The notes: a model not told the origin generated them from the letters alone. DNA of 64,000 nt from JBDHWG01 sp046328505 (GCA_046328505.1 JAXLWL010000002.1:930001-994000); one strand, 5' to 3'. Shown: positions 34,232-43,711, counted from the first letter of the stretch. Program-made: numbers and translations.

Positions 34232-36220
34232 TTATGGCTGGATGTTGATTGGGCCGATGGACAGGGAATTGGTGTCAGCGCCGTCGACGGGCAAGCGTTC
34301 GCCGGTGCGCCAGTCGTACCAGCCGATCTCTACACGCGCCGGACCCCGCGCCGCGTCCTTGGCAATCGGCACGTCCACGCGCTGGATGATCGTCTCGCCG
34401 GGCTTCCACTCCGTCGTAGCCAGGCTGCCGTTCAAGGGGGGACCATCAGACTGCCCGATCGTGCGGCCCGTGCCGTCGATGACGTGGACGAACAGGTTGA
34501 GGTCCGTCTCGGTGGGCGCGAGCGCTTCCCAGACAAGCGTGACCGTGGCCGTCTTGCCGGGCGCCACGTTGGCAGGGTCGAGCCGACTATTGGTGAGACG
34601 CATGTTGTCCGCGAAGGCGTGGGATGCGGCGGACGGCGCGGCGATGGCAGGACGCTGATCCTGCGGCAGCCGATAGACGATGAGGGACAGCTCGCCACGG
34701 CTGTTATTGAGATCCGTGCGGGTCATCGCCGGCCAGCGCTTGCCGAAGGCGTCGGCCTCCTTTGCGTCGGCCGGGTCGAATAGATACTGAGCGTCGCCGG
34801 ATGGCGGCAGGACGAGGCCATAATGCGAATCGAACACATCTGGCTCGTTTTGCACGTTGTTGAAGCGAATGACCGACTGATTTCCGAGTGTAGGCGACAT
34901 AAAGTTCGTGGCGCCGGGGGCAACCGCCGCGATCTGCCGCGCGCGCTCCATGGACGGGCCAAAGAAGACATCGTAGACTTCGGGCGCGTTGGCGTACTGC
35001 CCGAAGAAGTCGGCTATCGACCAGACACCGCTGATTGCCAGCAAGACCACGACCGCTGCTGTCGCGACGCGTGTTCCGGTACGCCGCGCGAGCCAGTCCT
35101 CGCCGCGTTCCAGCGCCCACGACGGCAGCAGGAACAGTACCGCCCACGCTCCGTTGACGCGCCCATAGCTCGGCGCACCGGCGCTCAGCCACGAGGGGAT
35201 GACCTGGAAGATGTAGACGAGCACAAGCAGGATGGCGGCGGATTGGGGCTTCTCGCCGCGCCTGTTGAGTAGGTCGCGGATGAGTAGGACGGCCCCGGCC
35301 AGGAACGCGATGCCCATGAGCGGGTCGAACACTGGGCGGCCACGCAGATTCTCCAGCCACGACGTCGTGCCGCGGATGTTGGTCATGAGCAAGATGCCCC
35401 AGGCGTTGCGGAGCAGGGTCAGCGGCAGGTTACCCTTGTTGACGTCCGGGTTCAACACCGAGACTTCGCCGGTGCGCAGATTGGCCATCTCCGGATTGTC
35501 ACGGAAGTAGAGTAGCAGGGGAATCGACAGGACGCCGGCCAGAACCAAAGCGACCGCCAGGTAGACGAGGGGCGCTGTGGTTCGCCGCCGCCAGGCGATC
35601 CAGATAGCCGAGCCGATCAGGATAGGCGGCATGAGTCGCGCGGACAGGTGGGTGTAAACGGCGGCGGCGAGAATCAGGCCGGTCAGGACCGACCACAGAA
35701 GACCGCGACGTGTGACGCCCCGTTCGTCGGTGTCGCCGGCCGTCTTCCACCACGCCCACGCCATCAGTGCCACCCAAACGGGCAGCAGACCCGCTCGCAG
35801 AGCCTGGTGGGACTGCGAGACCGTCCAGAAGGTGAACGCGATGAGGGCGGCGCTGATGAGGCCAACGATGCGCGGGCGCGGCAGCGGCAGGCTGCGCGCG
35901 AAGAGATATTGGGCCGGGATCATGAGCGTGCCGACGACAGCGCCCGCGAAACGCGCCGTCCACAACGTCGGCCCGAGCAGCGTGAACAGCAGGGCCATGA
36001 AGTAGACGAATAGGGGCTCGCGTCCGTTGTTGGCGGGCAGAAAGACCGGGCGCCAGCCGTTCTGGATCGCGACGGCGTCCATGGCATAATGCGCCTCGTC
36101 AGGATGCATCCCAAACGGAACCTGGCCCAGTTTGTACAGCCGCAGGACAGCGCCGAGCGCGATGATGCCCAGCAGGACGAGGGCGATGGTCCAGCCGCGG
36201 CGCGAAGAGAGGGTTTTCAC
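34232..36220 (-). CDS. PMT/ArnT-family membrane glycosyltransferase, second paralogue
   Basis: A GT39/GT83-type integral membrane glycosyltransferase using polyprenyl-phosphate sugars. The N-terminal membrane half has the acidic first-loop motif GMHPDEAHYAMDA and the shared NNGREPLFVYFMALLF segment. About 12 membrane helices precede a soluble C-terminal domain of about 200 residues, ending in a beta-rich part with GWYDWRTGERLPVDG. The GTG start overlaps the upstream stop by four bases (GTGA), so translation is coupled. About 662 residues. The acceptor may be protein or lipid; this cannot be resolved. Confidence 0.88.
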   Translation of the reverse strand: MKTLSSRRGWTIALVLLGIIALGAVLRLYKLGQVPFGMHPDEAHYAMDAVAIQNGWRPVFLPANNGREPLFVYFMALLFTLLGPTLWTARFAGAVVGTLMIPAQYLFARSLPLPRPRIVGLISAALIAFTFWTVSQSHQALRAGLLPVWVALMAWAWWKTAGDTDERGVTRRGLLWSVLTGLILAAAVYTHLSARLMPPILIGSAIWIAWRRRTTAPLVYLAVALVLAGVLSIPLLLYFRDNPEMANLRTGEVSVLNPDVNKGNLPLTLLRNAWGILLMTNIRGTTSWLENLRGRPVFDPLMGIAFLAGAVLLIRDLLNRRGEKPQSAAILLVLVYIFQVIPSWLSAGAPSYGRVNGAWAVLFLLPSWALERGEDWLARRTGTRVATAAVVVLLAISGVWSIADFFGQYANAPEVYDVFFGPSMERARQIAAVAPGATNFMSPTLGNQSVIRFNNVQNEPDVFDSHYGLVLPPSGDAQYLFDPADAKEADAFGKRWPAMTRTDLNNSRGELSLIVYRLPQDQRPAIAAPSAASHAFADNMRLTNSRLDPANVAPGKTATVTLVWEALAPTETDLNLFVHVIDGTGRTIGQSDGPPLNGSLATTEWKPGETIIQRVDVPIAKDAARGPARVEIGWYDWRTGERLPVDGADTNSLSIGPINIQP

Positions 36221-38271
36221 GGCGCCACCTCGACACCGTCGAGGTCCAGGGCGTTGTCGGACGCGCCGGCGAGGGGAAGGCGTTCGCCGGTCTGCCAGTC
36301 GTACCATCCTATCCGCATGGTGGCTGGACCCGGCGCGGCATCCCTGGCGACGGGAATCTCCACGGTCTGAATGATGCGCTCGCCGGGCGTCCAACGCGAT
36401 GGTGGGTAGCTCCCGCCGAGCGGCGGGCCGTCGAATTGCCCAATCGTGCGGCCTTGCGCGTCGACGAGATGGACGAAGGTGTGCAGGTTGCCCTCCGCTG
36501 GGGTGACCGCGCGCCAGGCCAGCGTGAGCGTAACCTTGCCGCCGGGTGCGACCCGCGGTTGTTTGAGCGCGTGGCCGTCGAGCGCTATGGCATCGCCAAA
36601 AGCGGGTGTCCGGGGCGCGCTGCCTGGAGGCGGGAGGCTTGCATCTCCCGGCGACAGGCGGAACACGATGAGGGACAGATCACCGTGGCTATTGCGCACG
36701 TCCGTACGTGCTGCGCCCGGCCAGCGCTTGCCGAAATCAGCCGCGGCCGGGGCTTCCGCGGCCTCCCACGCGTATCGGGCATCGCCGGCCGGGGGCAGGA
36801 TGAGTCCGGCGCGCGGATCGTAGGAGACGGGCGGGCGCTCGACCGTGAGGAATCGGACGAGGGCCTGGTTCCAGACAGCGGGCGAAACATACGTGGCGCC
36901 CTCGGCCGTCAAATCGGCAACTTGCTCGCCGCGCTCGAACCCGCCGTTGGCATAGACCCCCGCGTCGGCAATGCGCGCGGGGTAGGCGACATAATAATCA
37001 TAACCGGACCACAGACCGCTGATCACGACGACAGCCGCAATGGCAGCCCCGCCGAGGTGAGCGCGTGCCCGCGTGTCGAGCCACGCGCCGCCACGCTCCA
37101 GCGCCCAGGCCGGGAGCAAGAAGAGCACCGGCCAAGTGGCCGTGAGCCGGATGTAGCTCGGGGCGTCCTCGCTGAGCCAGGAGGGGACGAGGGCGACCAG
37201 GAACGTTGCGCCAAGCAAAACGGCCGCGTCCTGGGCCAGCCGCCCGCGCCGCCCCAGCAAATCGTAAATCAGGAAGCCTACGCCGGCCAGGAACGCAATA
37301 CCCATCAGTGGGTCGAATATTGGACGGCCGCGCAGGTTCTCCGACCACTCCAGACTGCCGCGGATATTGGCGGCGAGCGCCAGACTTCGGGCGCTGCGTG
37401 CGAGTGCGCCGGGGAGGTCGCCCTGGTTGATCTGTGTGCTCAGCAGCGAGACCTGGCTCGTGCGTTGGCTGAGCGACTCCGGGTTGTTCAGGAAGTGGAG
37501 GCCCTGCGGAAGAAAGAGGATACCGGCGACGGCGAGTGCGATGACGAGGTATAATATAGGCGGTGCCTGCTTTCGGCGCAGGGCCACATAGACACCTGAG
37601 ACGATAATGGCGAGGGGGAGAAGGCGCGCCGACAGGTAGGTATAGAGCGCCGCCGCCATGAACAGCCCCGCAGCCACCGACCACAGCATGGCGCGCTTGC
37701 CGCCGCCTTCTCCGCTGTCGACAGCCAGCGCGCGCCACCAGGCCCAGAGCAGGAGCGCGACCCAGACGGGGAGGAGAATCGAGCGCAGCGCCTGGTGCGA
37801 CTGAGCCAGAGGCCAGAATCCGACGGCGATGAGAGCCGCGCTGACGAGTGCCGTGACACGCGGGCGCGGCAGCGGCAGGGCATGAACCAAGAGGTACTGC
37901 GCGGCGATCATCAGAACGCCGCTGAGAATGCTTGTCAGGCGCACGGCGAGGGCGGTCGGGCCGAAGACCGCCATGAGCGCGGCCATGAAATACATAAAGA
38001 GCGGCTCGCGGCCATTGTTGTCGGGTAAGAACACGGGCCGCCAGCCGTCAAGTATTCTGAGTGCGTCCAGGGCTTCGTGCCCTTCGTCGAAATTGAGCGC
38101 AAACGGGTAATCGGTGGGATGATACAGGCGCACGGCCAACCCAACGACAATTAGCCCCAGCAGCGCGAGCAGCCCAAACCCTATGATACGGGATTGACTC
38201 TGTTGCTGTGCGGCAGAGGATAGAGCAGGGCGGGCAGTATCGGAAGAATAGGCGCGCGGGCCGAGTGGCAT
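36217..38271 (-). CDS. PMT/ArnT-family membrane glycosyltransferase, first paralogue
   Basis: Paralogue of the following gene with the same plan. The N-terminal helix leads to NFDEGHEALDALRILDG with the catalytic-type acidic pair, then NNGREPLFMYFMAALMAVFG. There are about 12 membrane segments and a soluble C-terminal domain ending GWYDWQTGERLPLAG. I start it at 38271 (MPLGPRAYSSD) with GGAG five bases upstream, giving 684 residues; the frame extends to 38730, but that part is antisense to the phosphatase gene. The pair arose by tandem duplication. Confidence 0.88.
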   Translation of the reverse strand: MPLGPRAYSSDTARPALSSAAQQQSQSRIIGFGLLALLGLIVVGLAVRLYHPTDYPFALNFDEGHEALDALRILDGWRPVFLPDNNGREPLFMYFMAALMAVFGPTALAVRLTSILSGVLMIAAQYLLVHALPLPRPRVTALVSAALIAVGFWPLAQSHQALRSILLPVWVALLLWAWWRALAVDSGEGGGKRAMLWSVAAGLFMAAALYTYLSARLLPLAIIVSGVYVALRRKQAPPILYLVIALAVAGILFLPQGLHFLNNPESLSQRTSQVSLLSTQINQGDLPGALARSARSLALAANIRGSLEWSENLRGRPIFDPLMGIAFLAGVGFLIYDLLGRRGRLAQDAAVLLGATFLVALVPSWLSEDAPSYIRLTATWPVLFLLPAWALERGGAWLDTRARAHLGGAAIAAVVVISGLWSGYDYYVAYPARIADAGVYANGGFERGEQVADLTAEGATYVSPAVWNQALVRFLTVERPPVSYDPRAGLILPPAGDARYAWEAAEAPAAADFGKRWPGAARTDVRNSHGDLSLIVFRLSPGDASLPPPGSAPRTPAFGDAIALDGHALKQPRVAPGGKVTLTLAWRAVTPAEGNLHTFVHLVDAQGRTIGQFDGPPLGGSYPPSRWTPGERIIQTVEIPVARDAAPGPATMRIGWYDWQTGERLPLAGASDNALDLDGVEVAP

Positions 38272-38399
38272 GTGAACTCCGGGGTCGGCCAGTCGGCCCA
38301 CCCACAGGCGCACATTATAGTATTCGCCGCCAGGAATGCCAAACCATTTGGACTGAGTCATAGTGCAAGCCGGCCAAACATCGTAGCGCAAGGGGAACA

Positions 38400-38969
38400 A
38401 TGGCAGAAAAGACTTTTTATCTGATTCGCCACGCCGCGCCTCAGACGGGCACGGGCATCGCCTATGACGTGCCGCCAGGCCCGCCTCTCTCGGCCGACGG
38501 TCGCCGCGAGGCGCGGCAGGTCGCCGACTTTCTCGCCGGGCGAGGTATCGAGCGCGTCGTGCACTCACCCCTCGACCGGACGTCGGAGACCGCCTGTGCG
38601 CTGGCCGAGCGCCTGGGCCTGACGCCGGCCGTAGATGCTGACCTGGCGGAGCACCGCAGGGGAGAGCCGGTCGAGGAGGTGCGCGCCCGCGTTCGCGCGC
38701 TCTGGGCGCGCGAGGTGGGCGACGGCCCATCAGTCATCGCTCTCGTCAGCCACGGCAGCCCGCTGAAAGAGCTGCTCGAGTGGGTGAGCGAGGGCCGGGT
38801 CGATCTGACGCGCTTCAAATTCTCGGGCGGCAATGTCATCCCGACCGGCGGCGTCTGGCAGGTGCGTGGCGAGCCCGGCAAGCCGTGGGAAGCCCTGTTC
38901 ATCTTCCAGCCCAATATCATGGCGGAGACCCCGACGCCCGCCTGGGCCGCCGGCGGGAAGGTCGTCTAG
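38400..38969 (+). CDS. Histidine phosphatase superfamily protein
   Basis: A phosphoglycerate mutase-like fold with the phospho-acceptor motif LIRHAAPQTG (Arg-His), LSADGRREARQVADFL, SPLDRTSETACALAERLG and the second catalytic His in ALVSHGSPLKELL. The 189 residues suit a broad-specificity phosphatase (CobC/GpmB-like). AAGGGGAACA lies before the ATG. The response regulator gene begins 13 bases later, so they are probably co-transcribed. The substrate is unknown. Confidence 0.9.
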   Translation: MAEKTFYLIRHAAPQTGTGIAYDVPPGPPLSADGRREARQVADFLAGRGIERVVHSPLDRTSETACALAERLGLTPAVDADLAEHRRGEPVEEVRARVRALWAREVGDGPSVIALVSHGSPLKELLEWVSEGRVDLTRFKFSGGNVIPTGGVWQVRGEPGKPWEALFIFQPNIMAETPTPAWAAGGKVV

Positions 38970-38982
38970 AAGGCGTGAGCGC

Positions 38983-39621
38983 ATGACGCGGCTTCTGATC
39001 ATCACCGACGCGCCGATGATTGCGGAAGGGGCGCGGGTGCTGGCGGAGGCCAGCGGCGAGGGTGAGGTGGTCGGTCAGGCCGAGGACCTTGAGGGCCTGG
39101 GCGTTGCCCTTGGCCGCGACAAGCCCGAGGTGGCGCTGCTGGACCTGCAAATGGCCGGCGATCTTGCGTTGCAGCTCATGTGGTGGCTGCGCGAGCAAGC
39201 GCCATCGCTGTTGGTGATTGCCTTGAGCGACCAGGAGAACAGTCAGGATGTTGTCGCGGCGCTGCAGGCTGGGGCGCGCGGCTATCTTCCGCGGCGCGTG
39301 ACGGCGGCCGAGCTGGGCCAGGCGATCCGCACGGTGAAGCAAGGGGGCGTGGTGCTACATCCCCTCGCTGCGGCCAACCTGTTGCAGCAGCTCCAGCGCC
39401 AGCCCACACCGACTCCTCCGCCGGAGACCCTGACGCCACGCGAGCTGGAAGTCCTGCGTTTGATGGTGGAGGGTTTGACCAACAAAGCCATCGCGGTTCG
39501 CCTGGGCATCAGCGAGCACACAGTGAAGTTCCATATCGGCGCCATACTCGGCAAGCTTGGTGCGGGCAGCCGCACCGAGGCGGTGAGCATCGCCGTTCGC
39601 CAGGGGCTTGTCCCACTCTAA
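38983..39621 (+). CDS. NarL/LuxR-type response regulator with atypical receiver
   Basis: Residues 1-115 are a receiver: LLIITDAPMIAEGA, VALLDLQMAG with the phosphoacceptor Asp54, and GARGYLPRRV. The usual acidic pair after the first strand is reduced to Asp9, and the conserved Lys is Arg or absent. The HTH domain (about 145-212) is canonical: LTPRELEVLRLMVEGLTNKAIA, then HTVKFHIGAILGKLG. The ATG at 38983 is chosen since it follows the phosphatase stop closely and begins the receiver. No histidine kinase is next to it. A strong terminator follows. Confidence 0.92.
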   Translation: MTRLLIITDAPMIAEGARVLAEASGEGEVVGQAEDLEGLGVALGRDKPEVALLDLQMAGDLALQLMWWLREQAPSLLVIALSDQENSQDVVAALQAGARGYLPRRVTAAELGQAIRTVKQGGVVLHPLAAANLLQQLQRQPTPTPPPETLTPRELEVLRLMVEGLTNKAIAVRLGISEHTVKFHIGAILGKLGAGSRTEAVSIAVRQGLVPL

Positions 39622-39652
39622 CCATAGCACAACCGCACAGGCGACATTCCAG

Positions 39653-39682
39653 ACGGGTAGGTCATTCACCTACCCGTTTTTC
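39653..39682 (+). terminator. Intrinsic terminator after the NarL-type regulator
   Basis: ACGGGTAGGT at 39653-39662 pairs with ACCTACCCGT at 39668-39677 over a 5-base loop and is followed by TTTTTCT. It ends the phosphatase-regulator unit. Confidence 0.93.
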
Positions 39683-39804
39683 TAGTCTCGCGACTGCCGA
39701 AGTGGCGGATGCGCGGACGCGTGAAGCAGGCTAGACTGTGAGCAGACATACGAGCCGCGGCGCTGGTCGCCGGGCGAAATTCGAGCACAATCGGGAGGAA
39801 CAGA

Positions 39805-40725
39805 ATGTCTGCTCAAGGAACAGGTGTTGGGGCGGGCGTGCTTAGCAGCCTGTCGGATGATTTGGTGAACATTGTGGCGGCAGCCGAAAAGTCCATCGCG
39901 CAGGTGGACGCGCGTGACCGTCAGACGGCCACTGGCATTGTATGGTCGGCGGATGGGCTGATTGTCACAGCGGACCATGTCGTGCAGCGCGACGACAACA
40001 TCAAGGTTGGCCTACCAGACGGTACGTCTGTCCAGGCGCAGCTCGTCGGCCGCGACCCAAATAGTGACCTGGCGCTGCTGCGCGTGCAGGGCGTGACGCT
40101 GACGGCGCCGACGTGGGGGCAGGTGGCCGAGGTGGGCGTGGGGCAGCTTGTCCTGGCCGTGGCGCGGCCCGACGACCGCCCGATGGCGACGATTGGTATC
40201 GTAAGCGCCTTCGCCCCGACGCAAACGCGGCGCGGCCAGTCGATTGACGTGATTCAGACAGACGTCACGCTCTATCCGGGCTTTTCCGGCGGCGCTCTCG
40301 TGGATGCGCGCGGCCAGATCATCGGCCTGAACAGCTCGCATCTGGCGCGCGGTATCAGCACGGCGATCGGTGTCGGAACACTGCGCCGCGTCGTCGAGGC
40401 GCTGACAACCACCGGGCGTGTGCGTCGCGGGTACCTCGGTGTTGGCCTCCAGCCGGTTCCACTGCCGGCGCAGCTGCAGGGGACTCTCGGCCGTGAGCAA
40501 GGCTCCGGTCTGCTGGTCCTGGGCGTCGAGCCGGGCAGCCCGGCGGAGACGGCCGGCCTGATGCTGGGCGATATCATCGTCGGCGTGGCGGGCCAGCCGA
40601 CGCCAGACATGGACGATCTCCAGGGGGAGCTGAGTGGTGAGCGCGTCGGTCAGTCGACGCCGCTGGAGATTATCCGCGGCGGCCAGAGGCAGACGGCGAA
40701 TGTCGTTGTCGGCGAGCGGCAGTAG
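39805..40725 (+). CDS. Soluble trypsin-like serine protease with PDZ domain (1)
   Basis: An HtrA/DegP-type chymotrypsin-fold protease of 306 residues. The catalytic His is in IVTADHVVQ, Asp in NSDLALLRV, and Ser in YPGFSGGALVD (a GFSGG variant of the usual GNSGG). A PDZ domain follows, with GVEPGSPAETAGLMLGDIIVG. No signal peptide or membrane segment is present, so it is probably cytoplasmic, unlike most HtrA proteins. A GGAGG site precedes the ATG. A paralogous protease gene follows 33 bases downstream. Confidence 0.9.
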   Translation: MSAQGTGVGAGVLSSLSDDLVNIVAAAEKSIAQVDARDRQTATGIVWSADGLIVTADHVVQRDDNIKVGLPDGTSVQAQLVGRDPNSDLALLRVQGVTLTAPTWGQVAEVGVGQLVLAVARPDDRPMATIGIVSAFAPTQTRRGQSIDVIQTDVTLYPGFSGGALVDARGQIIGLNSSHLARGISTAIGVGTLRRVVEALTTTGRVRRGYLGVGLQPVPLPAQLQGTLGREQGSGLLVLGVEPGSPAETAGLMLGDIIVGVAGQPTPDMDDLQGELSGERVGQSTPLEIIRGGQRQTANVVVGERQ

Positions 40726-40758
40726 TTAGTGGGTTCGGAGCATGTCAAGGAGCATAGC

Positions 40759-41640
40759 ATGGTAAGCGCAACATTGGAGGCTCTGCCGGGTGTGGCGTCG
40801 GAGATTGCGCAGGTCGCTGCTCGGCTCAGGCAGAGTCTGGTCATGGTCCGAGGACAATGGAACGGCAGCGGGTCGGGTGTCATCTGGCGGCCAGACGGCA
40901 TTATCCTGACCAACGATCACGTGGCGCGGCGCGACAGGGCGCGCGTGAGCCTGGCCGATGGGCGGACGCTGGATGCGCGCGTGATCGGGCGCGACAAGAC
41001 ACTCGATCTGGCGGCCATGAAGGTAGAGGCGGGCGACCTGCCGGCGGCCGTCCTGGGTGACTCCCGCCGTATGGCGGTCGGGCAGCTCGTGCTGGCAGTC
41101 GGAAACCCACTCGGCGTCGAGGGCGCTACGACACTAGGCATTATCAGCGCCATCGGGCGGACGATGCGTGGCGGGCGCGAGCTTGTCGAAGCCGACATCG
41201 ATGTCTACCCCGGCAACTCGGGTGGTCCGCTGGCCGATGCCCAAGGGCGTGTCCTGGGACTGACCAGCATGATTCTGACACCCGGCGTCGCGCTGGCGGT
41301 CCCGACACACGTGGCCCAGGTCGCGCTGGCGCAGTGGCTCGGCGAGTCCACGCGTAAGTCATCCCTGGGGGTACGCGGTTGGGCGATCCCGCTGCCTGCG
41401 GCGTGGGCCGAGCGAGTCGGCCAGCCGACCGGCGTCATGCTCGGCGAGGTGTTGCCATCGAGCATGGCTGAGGAGTCGGGGTTGCTTGTCGGCGACATCA
41501 TCGTTGGTCTCGACGGCGCGCCGGTCGCGGATGGAGAGGATTTGCAGCGCCTGCTCCACGCTACCGCAGAGACGCCGACCGTCCGAGTGGTGCGCGGTGG
41601 CGAGATTCTGACGTTGGGCGAAAGCGCGGGCCACATCTAG
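40759..41640 (+). CDS. Soluble trypsin-like serine protease with PDZ domain (2)
   Basis: Paralogue of the preceding gene, 293 residues. The catalytic His is in ILTNDHVARRD, Asp in TLDLAAMKV, and Ser in YPGNSGGPLAD. The PDZ part contains VLPSSMAEESGLLVGDIIVG. It also lacks a signal peptide. I start it at 40759 (MVSATLEALPG), where AGGAG lies seven bases upstream. The two proteases are probably made together and could form mixed oligomers, as HtrA-type proteases trimerise. Confidence 0.9.
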   Translation: MVSATLEALPGVASEIAQVAARLRQSLVMVRGQWNGSGSGVIWRPDGIILTNDHVARRDRARVSLADGRTLDARVIGRDKTLDLAAMKVEAGDLPAAVLGDSRRMAVGQLVLAVGNPLGVEGATTLGIISAIGRTMRGGRELVEADIDVYPGNSGGPLADAQGRVLGLTSMILTPGVALAVPTHVAQVALAQWLGESTRKSSLGVRGWAIPLPAAWAERVGQPTGVMLGEVLPSSMAEESGLLVGDIIVGLDGAPVADGEDLQRLLHATAETPTVRVVRGGEILTLGESAGHI

Positions 41641-41699
41641 CAGAAGCACTCGACCGCGAGAACGGGAACGACGAGACGCAAGAACGGCGACGGATTTCC

Positions 41700-41724
41700 A
41701 GGGGCGGGTTTCAAACCCGCCCCT
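41700..41724. terminator. Palindromic hairpin between convergent genes
   Basis: AGGGGCGGGTTT at 41700-41711 pairs with AAACCCGCCCCT at 41713-41724. It lies between the convergent protease and lipoprotein genes. T-tracts are minimal. It resembles a dispersed GC-rich palindrome and may act as a bidirectional terminator. Confidence 0.5.
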
Positions 41725-41730
41725 ACCGAT

Positions 41731-43131
41731 TCAGGCGGCGTCTTTCTGTATGTACGGCAGGTGGACCGGATAGCGCGACGGCATCGGCGTCGGCGTAGTG
41801 GTGCGCGTGGGCGTTGGTGTCGCGGGCAGCGCGAGGGTCGCCGTCGGAGTCGGCGTTGCCGTGGCAGACGGCGACGGTGTGCCCACGAGACGGGAGACGC
41901 CGCCGATTGTGCTGAACCAGCGCGTCCCGTCCGGCGCGATGGCGATTCCCGTCACGTCGTCACTCGCGAGGCCGCCTTCCGTTGTTGCCGCCGTGTACCT
42001 GAGCCATGTGCCGGTACCCGCGCATGGCGCCAGGCATCGCGCGAGTCCACCGGCCGTCCCGACCCAGATATCCCCCGCCTTATCGACCGCCACGGCGCGC
42101 ACGTCGTCGGACGGCAACGCTCCACTTTCGACGGTGAATGTCGTCCACTGGGCTCCTGCCGGAGCCGTTTCGTCGTATCGGCTCACTCCCCCTGGCTTCC
42201 CAACTGATGGATCCGGCGCGAGGCCTACCCAGAGCGTGACGGCCTGCTGCGGCCGTGGCACGACAGCGAGCGCTGTGACGCGATTGCTCCCCATCCCCGA
42301 GTTGGATGTGTTGAACGTTGCGCCGACGTTCCAGACGGTTGTCGAGCCGATGAGGGTCGTGACTCCCCCGCCCCATGTCCCCGCCCACATGCGGCTGCTT
42401 ACCTGGTCGCCAGCGAGGGCGCGCACATCCGCGGCGCCAAGGCCATCGGCCGGCGTGAACAGGTGGTTATAGCTTCGCCCCTGGTACATGGCGAGGGCGC
42501 CGGTGGCGAGGCCGAACCAGTGAGTGTTTCCGACTCGGGTTGCGGCCTGAATCGATGCCGTGGGCAAGGTCCACGGGACGCCAAGGCTCCAGGGGGCCGG
42601 CTGGCCGTTGGGGTCGTGTCCGTTGGGGCAGAACGTGCTCAGTCCGGCGTTTGTTCCGAAGAAGACACGCAGGCGCGGACCGTAGGTGAACGCCTGAACT
42701 CTGTCACCGGCGAGATTCCCACCACTTGACGCGCGGGTGATGGCGCTCCAGCGGCTGCCGTTCCACCAGGCGGCGCCGGCGTCTGTGCCGACCCAGACCG
42801 AGCCGTCGAAGGGGTACGTCGCGTCGGCGCACACACGCTCGTCTGTGGGAATCGCCAGCGCATCGACGGCGACGGTCAGTGCGTGGTTGGAGGGCAGGCC
42901 GTCCGCGATCGTGAAGCGGGTCCAGCCCGGGGGGAGCGAGCCTTGGCGAGGGCTTGCGGTGGGGGTGGTGTAGCCGACGCCCGATCTCGCCGAAGGGATC
43001 GTCGGTTCGCTCCGCGCTTCCGCTGCCTCTAGCCGGGCCGTCGATCTGGGCGACTGGACGTTATTCTGGCAAGCGCAGAGCATTAGAGTTAGGCCGACGC
43101 TGAGGCTGAGAATGATGAGGGCTTTCCGCAC
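41731..43131 (-). CDS. Propeller-type lipoprotein with Thr/Pro linker
   Basis: A lipoprotein signal peptide (MRKALIILSLSVGLTLMLCAC) precedes a body with the WVGTDAGAAWWNG and IWVGTAGGLARCL pattern of two-component-regulator-type propeller repeats (blades of about 45 residues). A Thr/Pro/Ala linker (TATPTPTATLALPATPTPTR) leads to the end, SRYPVHLPYIQKDAA. That end resembles the LPL-type C-termini of two other exported proteins here. I choose the GTG at 43131 because GGGAG is eight bases upstream; an ATG at 43146 is also in frame. Likely exported or surface-bound; ligand unknown. Confidence 0.8.
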   Translation of the reverse strand: MRKALIILSLSVGLTLMLCACQNNVQSPRSTARLEAAEARSEPTIPSARSGVGYTTPTASPRQGSLPPGWTRFTIADGLPSNHALTVAVDALAIPTDERVCADATYPFDGSVWVGTDAGAAWWNGSRWSAITRASSGGNLAGDRVQAFTYGPRLRVFFGTNAGLSTFCPNGHDPNGQPAPWSLGVPWTLPTASIQAATRVGNTHWFGLATGALAMYQGRSYNHLFTPADGLGAADVRALAGDQVSSRMWAGTWGGGVTTLIGSTTVWNVGATFNTSNSGMGSNRVTALAVVPRPQQAVTLWVGLAPDPSVGKPGGVSRYDETAPAGAQWTTFTVESGALPSDDVRAVAVDKAGDIWVGTAGGLARCLAPCAGTGTWLRYTAATTEGGLASDDVTGIAIAPDGTRWFSTIGGVSRLVGTPSPSATATPTPTATLALPATPTPTRTTTPTPMPSRYPVHLPYIQKDAA

Positions 43132-43231
43132 AAAGTTGGCTCCCATGGAATCGTGATGTATAGTATTGTACTGCCATCACAAGGGTAGTTGCCGCCCAAA
43201 ATGCAAAATGAGTGTAAAGCGAGATAGCAGC

Positions 43232-43711
43232 ATGACAGAAACCCAGACCTCACGGGCACGCGGGCTGTACTTCGAAGAGTTCACGGTGGGGGACTCGATT
43301 CGGTCAGCGTCGCGTACCATCACTGAGACGGACGTTGTAAACTTCGCGGCGCTGACGGGCGACTGGAATCAGCTTCACACGGATGCGGAGTTCGCCGCGC
43401 AGACGCCTTTCAAGGCGCGGATTGCTCATGGTGCGCTGGGCTTGAGCATTGCGACCGGACTTGTGACGCGGCTGGGTGTCGTCGAAGGGACGGCGCTCGC
43501 CTTTCGGGCCATCGAGGAGTGGAAGTTCTCGCGCCCAATATTCATTGGCGATACAATCCACGTCGACGGACGTGTCACCGACACCAAGCCTATGGCTCGG
43601 CTCGGCGGCGGTCAGGTGACGTTCGAGCTAGCCGTCGTCAACCAGAAGGGCGAGACGTGCCAGCGGGGGGTCTGGACCATGCTTGTGCGAAGCGGAGCAT
43701 CGGACGCGTGA
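43232..43711 (+). CDS. MaoC-like (R)-hydratase domain protein
   Basis: A hot-dog fold enoyl-CoA hydratase-like protein of 159 residues. The catalytic region reads VVNFAALTGDWNQLHTDAEFA (Asp and His in the hydratase 2 motif), then ARIAHGALGLSIATGLV. IFIGDTIHVDGRV is typical of MaoC dehydratases. Start at 43232 is chosen as it begins the conserved part; an ATG at 43208 lacks a ribosome binding site. Its stop overlaps the GTG of the next gene by four bases, indicating coupling. Confidence 0.88.
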   Translation: MTETQTSRARGLYFEEFTVGDSIRSASRTITETDVVNFAALTGDWNQLHTDAEFAAQTPFKARIAHGALGLSIATGLVTRLGVVEGTALAFRAIEEWKFSRPIFIGDTIHVDGRVTDTKPMARLGGGQVTFELAVVNQKGETCQRGVWTMLVRSGASDA

